Origin: Catellatospora tritici
GTDB taxonomy: Bacteria; Actinomycetota; Actinomycetes; Mycobacteriales; Micromonosporaceae
Reading direction: 5' to 3'
Assembly (NCBI RefSeq): GCF_019083965.1
Contig: NZ_JAHRCY010000004.1
Span: forward strand, 451,236-515,235
Length of the DNA: 64,000 bases
Shown here: positions 8,366 to 15,559 of the stretch, piece by piece
Numbering within the stretch: the first letter of the stretch is position 1
Layout: each line of letters opens with the position of its first letter
Notes under the pieces: model-generated
Seen by the model: the letters and a program-made list of their open reading frames with translations, nothing else
The model's database searches: none
Told to the model about the DNA's origin: nothing
Made by a program: the position numbers and the translations under genes

Positions 8366-9046
8366 TCAGGAGGCCGAGACGGCGGCGGTGGGGGAGGACG
8401 CGGCACCGCCGGTGATCGCGGCCATGACCGCCATGTTCATCGCGTACACCACCTTGGCCACCGCCGGGCCGCACCATTCGCCCTCGGTCAGCTCCGCGAT
8501 CCGGTGCCGCAGATTGTCGCGGTTGATCTCCGGGAACAGGTGCCGGTCCAGCAGCAGCGTGTGCGCCAGCGCCAGCAGGCTCACCGACTGCCGGTCGGGT
8601 GCGGCCATCCGGTTCACCACCTGCCGCAGGTGCGTGATCAGCTCCTTCTCCACCACCGTGTCCCGTTCGGGGTAGCGGCGGCGGTGGAACACCCCCAGCA
8701 CCGCATGATCCTCACGGACCATGATCCCGCGTTCGACGAGGCGTTCCAGCAGCGCCTCCCGGTGGCGGGGGCTGGCCAGGTGGTAGATCCACCAGTCGGG
8801 CGTGTGGTAGCGGGTCGTCTCGGTCGCGATCCGGGCCAGCGACGCGTCCAGTACCGGGTCGCCGGTCGGAGTCGGGTCGCTCACCTCGAGATGGCCGTGG
8901 TTGAGGACCAGCTTGCCGGCGTAGGACAGGGTCAGCAGGATCGCGCCTTCGACGCCGCAGTCGAGCTGAGCTGTGTTCAGCAACGGCCGCCCCGACACGT
9001 CGTCATAACTGAGCAGGACGAGTTGCTCTGCCAATGACAGCTCCAT
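8366..9046 (-). CDS. GOLPH3/VPS74 (GPP34) family protein
   Basis: The protein (about 226 aa) begins with MELSLAEQLVLLSYDDVSGRP, the classic GPP34 opening. It continues with an all-helical body containing ILLTLSYAGKLVL, LLERLVERGI and ALAHTLLLDRHLFPE. In eukaryotes GOLPH3 binds PI4P and retains glycosyltransferases in the Golgi; actinobacterial homologues are of unclear role, possibly membrane association. TAGACT lies 7 bases before ATG 9046, so I reject the longer frame starting at 9106. Confidence 0.85.
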   Translation of the reverse strand: MELSLAEQLVLLSYDDVSGRPLLNTAQLDCGVEGAILLTLSYAGKLVLNHGHLEVSDPTPTGDPVLDASLARIATETTRYHTPDWWIYHLASPRHREALLERLVERGIMVREDHAVLGVFHRRRYPERDTVVEKELITHLRQVVNRMAAPDRQSVSLLALAHTLLLDRHLFPEINRDNLRHRIAELTEGEWCGPAVAKVVYAMNMAVMAAITGGAASSPTAAVSAS

Positions 9047-9177
9047 GCATCCCAGTCTAGGTAGATTGCCACCGTTTTCAGCTACTCTCCGGGCGTACCG
9101 TGCCACCGAACCTGCGCGGGCCCGAGTCGAGCACGTAAGCGGTGGCCACCCGGTCGCCCAGCGGCGATGCTGGACCG

Positions 9178-9549
9178 GTGACCGACGACCCCGGACCTGC
9201 CGCGAACCTGTTCGCCCTGGCCCGTAACGGCGACACCGCCGCCCTGGCCGCGCACCTCGACGCCGGGATGCCCGCCGACCTGGCCAACGGCCGCGGCGAC
9301 ACCCTGCTGATGCTCGCCGCCTACCACGGCCACCCGGCCACCGTCGCCGAACTGCTGGCCCGCGGCGCCGCCGCCGACCAGATCAACGAACGCGAGCAGA
9401 CCCCCCTGGCCGGGGCCGTGTTCAAAGGCCACGCCGAGGTCGTACGGGTGCTGCTGGCCGCCGGCGCCGACCCCGACGCGGGCAGCCCCTCGGCCCGGCA
9501 GGCCGCCGCCATGTTCGGCCGCGACGACCTGCTCGCCGGTCAGCCGTAG
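9178..9549 (+). CDS. ankyrin-repeat protein
   Basis: The small protein (about 123 aa) consists of roughly three ankyrin repeats: NLFALARNGDTAALAAHLDAG, then GDTLLMLAAYHGHPATVAELLARGA, then QTPLAGAVFKGHAEVVRVLLAAGAD. No other domain is present, so a protein-protein adaptor role is inferred. GTG 9178 has GATGCT 6 bases upstream; GTG 9142 is an alternative. The last 10 bp overlap the end of the convergent Cof gene. Confidence 0.85.
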   Translation: MTDDPGPAANLFALARNGDTAALAAHLDAGMPADLANGRGDTLLMLAAYHGHPATVAELLARGAAADQINEREQTPLAGAVFKGHAEVVRVLLAAGADPDAGSPSARQAAAMFGRDDLLAGQP

Positions 9550-10340
9550 AGCCGCTCCAGCACCTGCGCGACCCCGTCGTCGTTGTTGCTGGCCGTGTGC
9601 CGGGCCACCTGCGCCAGCACCCGAGGATGGGCGTTGGCGACCGCGTACGCCGTACCGGCCCACGCCAGCATCGGCAGATCGTTGGGCATGTCCCCGAACG
9701 CCACCACCCGCGACGCGTCCACGCCCCAGCGGCCGCACACCACCGCCAACGTCCCGGCCTTGGTCACCCCGGCGGCGCTGATCTCCAGCAGGCCCCGCCC
9801 GCCCGAATGGGTGCACTCGACGTCCGGCAACGCCGCCGACAGCACCTCCCACGCCGTGTCCACGGCGTCCTCGTGCGCAGGCGACCACACCAGCAGCTTC
9901 ACCACCGACTCCGCGGCCGCCCACAGCTGCTCCCGCGACCCGACATCGACCCGATGCGGATCACCGCCGAACGCCCGCCGGAACCCCGGCCCGCACAGGA
10001 CCTGCCGGCCGGTCTCCACCGCAAACGTGGCACCGGGCAGCACCACGTCCACCACCTGCGCGCACCTTTGCGCCACCGCCACCGGCAGCGGCCCGACGAC
10101 CTCGTGTGCGCCGACCTCCCGGTCGTAGACGACCGCGCCGTTGGCGCACACCGCCAACCCGTCCACGCCCGCGTGTCCGACCAGCAGATCCACGAAACGC
10201 GGCGGGCGGGCGGTGACCACGACGACCCGGGCCCCACCCGCCTTGGCCAGCCGCAACGCCCCGACCGTACGCGCCGACAACACACCACCGGTGCCCAGCA
10301 GCGTCCCGTCGAGGTCGACCGCGACAACCTCAGGCCTCAT
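9540..10340 (-). CDS. Cof-type HAD hydrolase
   Basis: The 266 aa HAD type IIB phosphatase has motif I VAVDLDGTLL (D9, D11), motif II VVVTAR, a conserved Lys near VTKAGTL and motif IV VVAFGDMPNDLPML. The C2B cap lies between motifs II and III. These enzymes hydrolyse sugar phosphates or phosphorylated vitamins; the substrate is unknown. It starts 4 bp after the FKBP stop and is in the same operon. Confidence 0.9.
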   Translation of the reverse strand: MRPEVVAVDLDGTLLGTGGVLSARTVGALRLAKAGGARVVVVTARPPRFVDLLVGHAGVDGLAVCANGAVVYDREVGAHEVVGPLPVAVAQRCAQVVDVVLPGATFAVETGRQVLCGPGFRRAFGGDPHRVDVGSREQLWAAAESVVKLLVWSPAHEDAVDTAWEVLSAALPDVECTHSGGRGLLEISAAGVTKAGTLAVVCGRWGVDASRVVAFGDMPNDLPMLAWAGTAYAVANAHPRVLAQVARHTASNNDDGVAQVLERLYG

Positions 10341-10344
10341 CCGG

Positions 10345-10722
10345 TCACGGAATGATGTCCAGCAGGTCCACCACGAAGATCAGCGTCTCACCGGGCTTGA
10401 TCGCCCGGCCCGCGCCACGGTCGCCGTAGCCCAACTTCGCCGGGATCACCAACTTGCGGCGGCCACCCACCCGCATCCCGGCCACACCCTGGTCCCAGCC
10501 GGCGATGACCTGCCCGCGACCCAGCCGGAAATCGAACGAAGAACCGCGGTTCCACGACGCGTCGAACTCCTCCCCGGTCGAGAACGACACCCCCACGTAG
10601 TGCACCACCACATGGTCACCGGCACCGGCCTGCTGGCCCTCACCCACCACCAGGTCGGTGATCTCCAGCTCGGTCGGCGGGGCACCCTCAGGGAACTCAA
10701 TCATCGGTTTGCTCAAGGTCAT
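10345..10722 (-). CDS. FKBP-type peptidyl-prolyl isomerase
   Basis: The single-domain FKBP (about 125 aa, cytoplasmic, no signal peptide) has the signature VHYVGVSFSTGEEFDASWNRG, then FRLGRGQVIAGWDQGVAGM, RRKLVIPAKLGYGDRGAG and a final LIFVVDLLDI. It accelerates cis-trans isomerisation of Xaa-Pro bonds. ATG 10722 is preferred because TAGGAT sits 7 bases upstream. It is the first gene of an FKBP-Cof operon and divergent from the DUF6817 gene. Confidence 0.93.
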   Translation of the reverse strand: MTLSKPMIEFPEGAPPTELEITDLVVGEGQQAGAGDHVVVHYVGVSFSTGEEFDASWNRGSSFDFRLGRGQVIAGWDQGVAGMRVGGRRKLVIPAKLGYGDRGAGRAIKPGETLIFVVDLLDIIP

Positions 10723-10835
10723 AACGGCCATCCTAGGGCCGCCCCACCCCGCCCGAACCGGCACCGCCCGAACCGCCGATGACATCGGACACAAGCCGCT
10801 GCCGCCGACCCGCCACCACACCTACCGTCGCCATC

Positions 10836-11372
10836 ATGACCACACCCCGAGACGACGCCCTGACGCTGCTGCACGACCGGGGCGCGCACCACATCGAACA
10901 CCCCGGCGGCACCCTCCACACACACCTGGTCCGGGTCCACGACCGGCTGCTCGCCCTCGGCCTGACCGAACACGTCGCCCTCGCCGGACTCACCCACGCC
11001 GCATACGGCACCGACGGCTTCGCCCACGCCCTGCTGGCCACCACCGAACGCGACCTGCTGCGCGCCACCGTCGGCGCCGAAGCCGAACAGCTCGTCCACC
11101 ACTACGGCGGCTGCGCCCGCAAACCCACCTGGCCACACCTGACCACCACCGGCCTGTGGCACAACCGGTTCGACGGCAGCGCCCGCCGGCTGCCCGCCGA
11201 CACCCTGCGCGACCTGCTCGACCTGACCATCGTCAACGAACTCGACGTCTGCGAGCAGTCCCCGGACACCGCCGCCCGCCACGGCGAGCACCTGCGCGAC
11301 CTGTTCACCACCTGGACCGCGCTGGCCTCACCGCGGGTCAGCGCCGAAGCCCGACGGGTCCTGGGCGGCTAG
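10836..11372 (+). CDS. DUF6817-like protein
   Basis: The 178 aa protein contains HPGGTLHTHLVRVHDRLLALG, then LAGLTHAAYGTDGF, an HD-domain-like helical arrangement with several conserved histidines but no clear HD doublet in the usual place. This resembles the DUF6817 family; the name is given from memory and the function is unknown. TACCGT is 7 bases before ATG 10836. Its TAG overlaps the stop of the convergent GNAT gene. Confidence 0.65.
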   Translation: MTTPRDDALTLLHDRGAHHIEHPGGTLHTHLVRVHDRLLALGLTEHVALAGLTHAAYGTDGFAHALLATTERDLLRATVGAEAEQLVHHYGGCARKPTWPHLTTTGLWHNRFDGSARRLPADTLRDLLDLTIVNELDVCEQSPDTAARHGEHLRDLFTTWTALASPRVSAEARRVLGG

Positions 11373-11974
11373 GGACGGCCCCGGTGCCGGGCCCACTCCG
11401 GCGCCAGGATCGACATCACCGTCGCGTCGATCCACTGCCCGTCGAACCGCAACGCGTCGCGCAGCACACCCTCGGCCACGAAACCGACCTTCTCGTACAC
11501 CCGCCGCGCCCGCGGATTGAACGCGAACACCTCCAGCGAGATCCGGTGCAGGCGCAGCTGCTCGAACCCGTACCCGATGAACATCCGGATCGCCTCGGTG
11601 CCCAACCCCCGGTCGCGGCCACCGGGACCGATCAGCGTGCGGAAGGTGCAGCACAGGTTGTCGGGATCCCACTTGTTCAGCACCATCTCCCCGACGCACT
11701 CGCCGCCGGCCAGGTCCACCACCGCCAGGTCCAGCCGGTCGGTCTGGGCGTTGCGGGTCGTGTACCACTCCCGCAGCCGCTTCTCCCGCGTCGGGTCGTC
11801 CGGCTCCGGCTCCTGCCGCGAACTGGTCACACTGCCGGTCAGCCGCGCCACCTCCGGGTCGCGCAGCGCCGCCCGCAAGCCAGGGAAGTCCGACTCCTGG
11901 AACGGCCGCAGCAGCACCAGCCGCCCGGTCAGAGTCGGTTTGACGGAGAAGTCAGGAACTGGATGGTCACCCAC
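11369..11974 (-). CDS. GNAT-family N-acetyltransferase
   Basis: The protein (about 201 aa) is a RimJ/RimL-like acetyltransferase. It opens with TLTGRLVLLRPFQESDFPGL; acetyl-CoA binding is at GPGGRDRGLGTEAIRMFIGYGFEQLRLHRISLEVFAFNPRARRVYEKVGF. Such enzymes acetylate protein N-termini or small amines; the target is unknown. The start is uncertain: GTG 11974 is the only reasonable codon between the conserved core and the region upstream of the riboswitch. Confidence 0.85.
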   Translation of the reverse strand: MGDHPVPDFSVKPTLTGRLVLLRPFQESDFPGLRAALRDPEVARLTGSVTSSRQEPEPDDPTREKRLREWYTTRNAQTDRLDLAVVDLAGGECVGEMVLNKWDPDNLCCTFRTLIGPGGRDRGLGTEAIRMFIGYGFEQLRLHRISLEVFAFNPRARRVYEKVGFVAEGVLRDALRFDGQWIDATVMSILAPEWARHRGRP

Positions 11975-12054
11975 CAGGCGATGGTGAACAACACACGCCC
12001 CGAACGCAAACCCAAAACGTGCCAGCACGTGCCAGACCCGCCGACAGCACCCGA

Positions 12055-12060
12055 TAGGCT
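12055..12060 (+). promoter_or_regulatory. predicted -10 box of the folD riboswitch transcript
   Basis: TAGGCT fits the TANNNT -10 consensus that recurs in this window. It would place transcription start about 7 bases on, just before the riboswitch aptamer. No convincing -35 hexamer is visible. Confidence 0.45.
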
Positions 12061-12064
12061 GGCA

Positions 12065-12140
12065 GCCGACAGCGACTGGCGGCACAGGGTGGAACCGACC
12101 ACCGGGGAGCCTCTCGCGGAAGCCGACCGCCTGGGCGTCC
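12065..12140 (+). ncRNA. ZTP riboswitch (pfl motif)
   Basis: The leader carries the conserved pfl/ZTP core. It has GCGACTGGCG with a downstream CA, a GGTGGAA...CCACC hairpin (about 12079-12103), then CGGGGAGC (12103-12110). After a linker comes the terminal pseudoknot element CCGCCTGGGC (12127-12136). ZTP/ZMP riboswitches sense the folate-stress alarmone and typically precede folD, glyA or purH. An SD sequence GGAGGA (12145-12150) follows directly, so control at translation initiation is likely; no separate terminator is evident. Confidence 0.87.
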
Positions 12141-12155
12141 GCACGGAGGACCACC

Positions 12156-13031
12156 GTGCCCGACACCGCCACGACCACCGCCCGGCTGCTGCCCGGCGGG
12201 CCCGTCGCGCAAGCCGTCAACACCGACACCGCCGCCCGCGCCGCCGCCCTGGCCGCCCGCGGCATCACCCCGAGCCTGGCCACCATCCTCGTCGGCGACG
12301 ACGACGCCAGCGCCGGCTACATCCGCATCAAGCAGCAGCAGGCCACCGCCCTGGGTTTCGCGTCACCGCACACCCACCTGCCCGCCACCGCCACCCAGGC
12401 ACAGGTCGAAGCCGCCGTCGCCGCCTACAACGACGACCCCGCCGTGCACGGCATGCTCATCCAGTACCCCATCCCCGGCCACCTCGACTACACCGCCGCC
12501 CTGGCCGCGATGGACCCCGACAAGGACGTCGACGGCATGCACCCGGTCAACATGGGCCGCCTCGCCCTCGGCGTGCCCGGACCACTGCCGTGCACCCCCG
12601 CCGGAATCGAAGCCCTGCTGGCCCACTACGACATTCCCGTCGCCGGCCGTGAAGTCGTCATCCTCGGCCGCGGCGCCACCCTCGGCCGCCCCCTGGCCAT
12701 GCTTTTGGCCCAGAAACGGCCCACCGCCGACGCCGCCGTCACCGTCGTGCACACCGGCGTCAAAGACTGGCCGCGCTACACCCGCCGCGCCGACATCCTC
12801 GTCGCCGCCGCCGGCGTACCCGGCATCATCCAGCCCGAACACGTCAAACCCGGTGCCGTCGTCATCGGTGGCGGCGTCCGTTACGAAGGCCGCCGCATCC
12901 TGCCCGACGTCGACGAAACCTGCGCCGACGTCGCCGGCGCCATCACCCCCCGCGTCGGCGGCGTCGGCCCCACCACCGTCGCGATGCTGTTCCGCAACGC
13001 CGTGGCCGCCGCCGAGAAAGCCACCGCCTGA
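12156..13031 (+). CDS. folD: FolD: methylenetetrahydrofolate dehydrogenase / methenyl-THF cyclohydrolase
   Basis: The 291 aa bifunctional enzyme interconverts 5,10-methylene-, methenyl- and 10-formyl-THF with NADP. It contains ATILVGDDDASAGYIRIKQQQA (the catalytic YxxxK region), GMLIQYPIPGHLD, DKDVDGMHPVNMGRL, CTPAGIEALL, the cofactor-loop motif VVILGRGATLGRPLAMLL and VGGVGPTTVAML near the C-terminus. Start GTG 12156 follows GGAGGA by 5 bases. ZTP riboswitch control links one-carbon supply to purine synthesis. Confidence 0.96.
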   Translation: MPDTATTTARLLPGGPVAQAVNTDTAARAAALAARGITPSLATILVGDDDASAGYIRIKQQQATALGFASPHTHLPATATQAQVEAAVAAYNDDPAVHGMLIQYPIPGHLDYTAALAAMDPDKDVDGMHPVNMGRLALGVPGPLPCTPAGIEALLAHYDIPVAGREVVILGRGATLGRPLAMLLAQKRPTADAAVTVVHTGVKDWPRYTRRADILVAAAGVPGIIQPEHVKPGAVVIGGGVRYEGRRILPDVDETCADVAGAITPRVGGVGPTTVAMLFRNAVAAAEKATA

Positions 13032-13043
13032 CCAGACGGAAAG

Positions 13044-13068
13044 GGGGGCACCCACCCGAGGTGCCCCC
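13044..13068 (+). terminator. hairpin after folD
   Basis: GGGGGCACC and GGTGCCCCC form a 9 bp stem with a 7-base loop, 13 bp after the folD stop. There is no U-tract, as is common in high-GC actinobacteria. Confidence 0.65.
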
Positions 13069-13128
13069 ACCACCGGCACCCGGGCAAACCACTGGACCGG
13101 CACCGCCACGCCGCGATCCAATCGCCCC

Positions 13129-13932
13129 GTGCACACATCACCACCGCCACCGCAGGTCCTGGCCGCGTTCGGCACCAGCAGCACACCGGCCCCGCTACCG
13201 GGCGGCCAAGGACACACCTGGCTCGCCGGGACCGTCGTGCTCAAACCCGTCGAACTGCCCGCCGAACACGAGTGGATCGCCGCGACGCTCGCCACCATCC
13301 CCGACACACCCCGGCTGCGCCTGGCCCGGCCCATACCCGCCACCGACGGCACCTGGACCCACCAAGGCTGGCAAGCCTGGCGGCACCTGCCCGGCCACCC
13401 CGACCACCGCCGCGTCGACGAAACCCTCACCGCCGGACAGCTGCTCCACCAAGCCCTGGCCGACCTGCCCCGCCCGGCGTTCCTCGACCACCGCGACAAC
13501 CCCTGGACCTACGGCGACCGCGTCGCCTTCGACGAACTACCCGTCCCCGCAGACGCCCCCATGGCCGGGCTGCTGCAGCAGCTCGCCGCCGAACGGCACC
13601 CGATCGACCTGCCCAGCCAGCCCGTACACGGCGACCTGCTCGGCAACGTCCTGTTCGCCCCAGGGCTGCCACCGGCCGTCATCGACTGGCCCGTCTACCA
13701 CCGGCCCGCCGACTGGGCCCTGGCCGTCACCGTCACCGACGCCATCACCTGGTACGACGCACCCGTCGACCTGATCAGCCGCCACCAGCACCGGCCCGCA
13801 TGGCGGCAACTGGTCATCCGTGCCCTCATCTACCGCATCGCCACCACCGCCGGCCGCCACCACGCCGGACTGGCCACCACCGACCACACCGCCGACTACC
13901 GGCCCGTCGTCGACCTGGTCCTCGACAGCTGA
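13129..13932 (+). CDS. TIGR02569-like / APH-fold phosphotransferase
   Basis: The 267 aa protein opens with PPQVLAAFG then PLPGGQGHTWLAG and VVLKPVE (the ATP-binding lysine). Later it has PVHGDLLGNVLF (Brenner-type loop) and PAVIDW (metal site), the set seen in the actinobacterial TIGR02569 family related to aminoglycoside phosphotransferases. The biological substrate is unknown. The start GTG 13129 is chosen where the family similarity begins; the frame is open further upstream through the folD terminator, which is not coding. Confidence 0.75.
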   Translation: MHTSPPPPQVLAAFGTSSTPAPLPGGQGHTWLAGTVVLKPVELPAEHEWIAATLATIPDTPRLRLARPIPATDGTWTHQGWQAWRHLPGHPDHRRVDETLTAGQLLHQALADLPRPAFLDHRDNPWTYGDRVAFDELPVPADAPMAGLLQQLAAERHPIDLPSQPVHGDLLGNVLFAPGLPPAVIDWPVYHRPADWALAVTVTDAITWYDAPVDLISRHQHRPAWRQLVIRALIYRIATTAGRHHAGLATTDHTADYRPVVDLVLDS

Positions 13933-14012
13933 CCGACAACGCGAGACACCCCGTTCGACACCCGTATCGGTGATGCTCGATGTGGATGGGTTGAGCTGCC
14001 TCAGTGTGCGGC

Positions 14013-14039
14013 CACGGGGGCTTTTCTCCGGTGGCCGGT
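14013..14039 (+). other. GC-rich hairpin upstream of a tiny ORF
   Basis: GGCCAC-G-GGGG and CTCC-G-GTGGCC close a 5-base CTTTT loop, an 11 bp stem lying about 40 bases before a GGGGAGG Shine-Dalgarno site. It could be a terminator of the upstream gene or a leader structure for the small ORF at 14077. Confidence 0.4.
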
Positions 14040-14076
14040 CCTGGGCGGCGCTGAGCGGACAGGGGAGGCCCCTCGG

Positions 14077-14157
14077 ATGAAGATCATCGCGTTGTCCTGC
14101 ACGCAGAAGCGTCTCAAGGACCGACAAACACAGCAAAAAACAGGGGGGTGCCGGTAA
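14077..14157 (+). CDS. possible 26-residue peptide
   Basis: The ORF reads MKIIALSCTQ... and ends ...KTGGCR. It has a good Shine-Dalgarno site (GGGGAGG, 8 bases upstream). It is lysine/glutamine-rich and AT-richer than its surroundings. Its stop codon is the loop of the 14144-14168 hairpin. No family is recognised; it may be a leader peptide, a small protein or chance. Confidence 0.35.
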   Translation: MKIIALSCTQKRLKDRQTQQKTGGCR

Positions 14158-14168
14158 CCGGCACCCCC
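14144..14168. terminator. bidirectional terminator hairpin
   Basis: GGGGGTGCCGG, TAA loop, CCGGCACCCCC: a perfect 11 bp stem placed between the small ORF and the convergent spo0M gene, 15 bp beyond the latter's stop codon. It can serve both strands. Confidence 0.75.
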
Positions 14169-14182
14169 ACGACATCAGACGG

Positions 14183-15346
14183 TCAGAAGTCGCCGCCCCC
14201 GAAATCCCCGCCGCCGAAATCGTCGAAACCGCCACCATCGAAACCGGCATAGTCCGCGTCCGCCGCACCAGAGCCGTAATCGGCGAAGTCAGCCGCACCC
14301 GGGTCGTCGAACCCCGACGCATCCGACACATCCGGCGTGAACGCGTCACTGATCATGTCACCGATCACCATGCCACCCAGGAACCCCAACGCGGCACCAC
14401 CGACACCGGCCGCCACCGCACCAGCCACACTCGGCCGCCCGTGATAGCCGCCATACTTGTACCCGCCGTACCCGTGCCCGCCATAGGCATACCCCGGCCG
14501 GCCGTAACCCGGCTGACCATACCCAGGCTGGCGCCCATACGGCTGCTGCGGCAACGGCGGCTGCTGCAGAAACGCCCCCGGCGCCGCCTGCCCCGGCTGC
14601 GACAACCGCTCCAACGCCGTGGTCACCCACCGATCGACCTCCGCGACCCAACCGCCATCAGCGGTCAACCGCTCCACCTCGGCAGACGACAGGTGATGCC
14701 GATCCGCGGCACCCGGCCGCGACGTAAGCTCCGCCAACACCAGCACCGTCGCGTCCACCGCCGAGAACGTGAACGTCAACTGCGGAATGTGCGGACCCGC
14801 CGGCTGCCCCTCCGGCACCGGCGCATAGAACGTCACCGCCTGCGCGAACGGCACCGGCAACCCCTGGAACGCCCCCGGCCGCAACTCATTGCGCACAAAC
14901 CGGCAGCCGATGGTCCCCAACGCGTCCATGACATGCTGCTGCACCGGCGACGCGTCCACCCGGACCGGGTCGAAGTCACCCTTGGCGCTACCCGCCGCCA
15001 CCGACACCTGGGTCCGCACCCCGACACCCACCCCAGGCAGCACCTGCCCATACAGCAGCGTGAACGGCACCGTCGAGGCCACCGGCACCGAGAACGGCAG
15101 CGACCGCACCTCACCCGAAGGCACCCGCAGGCTCCCCGCCACCTGGAACCGGGCCAGCTCCGCCTCACCACCAGCCGACGACGCCACCAGCAACAACGTG
15201 ATCCCGGTGATGTCGGTATCCGACTTCGCCCGCAGATTCACCTGCCCCGCCAACACACCCCCGGCCACCACAGACTGCGGCGACAGCACCGTGTCGACCT
15301 CCACCCCGCCGAAACCCAACCCGGCGAGCAGCTTCTTGAACACCAT
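14183..15346 (-). CDS. Spo0M-like sporulation-control protein with a low-complexity tail
   Basis: The 387 aa protein opens MVFKKLLAGLGFGGVEVDTVL and has the arrestin-like Spo0M beta-sandwich over about 1-240. A helical segment with AEVERLTADGGWVAEVDRWV follows. Next is a Pro/Gln/Tyr/Gly-rich linker (about 275-320), a short glycine-rich hydrophobic stretch (AVAAGVGGAALGFLGGMVIGDMI), and an acidic Asp/Phe/Gly tail ending GGGDFGGGDF. Spo0M influences sporulation and cell division in Bacillus; the actinobacterial role is inferred. ATG 15346 has GAAGGG 8 bases upstream. Confidence 0.8.
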   Translation of the reverse strand: MVFKKLLAGLGFGGVEVDTVLSPQSVVAGGVLAGQVNLRAKSDTDITGITLLLVASSAGGEAELARFQVAGSLRVPSGEVRSLPFSVPVASTVPFTLLYGQVLPGVGVGVRTQVSVAAGSAKGDFDPVRVDASPVQQHVMDALGTIGCRFVRNELRPGAFQGLPVPFAQAVTFYAPVPEGQPAGPHIPQLTFTFSAVDATVLVLAELTSRPGAADRHHLSSAEVERLTADGGWVAEVDRWVTTALERLSQPGQAAPGAFLQQPPLPQQPYGRQPGYGQPGYGRPGYAYGGHGYGGYKYGGYHGRPSVAGAVAAGVGGAALGFLGGMVIGDMISDAFTPDVSDASGFDDPGAADFADYGSGAADADYAGFDGGGFDDFGGGDFGGGDF

Positions 15347-15559
15347 CCCAGAGCCCTTCGGTGGTACGCGCAACGACCAGGTCACCATCGTGGCGCATCC
15401 CCGCCACACCCGGCGCACCGTAACAGCCGCGCCTGCACGAAACCTGCAAACAACCCAACCCCACGCACAGCCGCGCGTCCCGCGACAGCCGCGCCGACGG
15501 AGCCAAGGTCCGGCCACACCACGACCCGACTGAGCGCCGACGAATCCCACCGCCGAACC

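Noticed and set aside
6445..8415. A 656-codon open frame on the plus strand
   Set aside because: It spans two opposite genes (DUF4440 and DUF2332) and part of the kinase in a wrong frame; composition is not protein-like.
12001..12064. Possible open frame upstream of folD on the minus strand joined to the GNAT gene
   Set aside because: It runs through the riboswitch in reverse and has no GNAT homology; the acetyltransferase starts near 11974.
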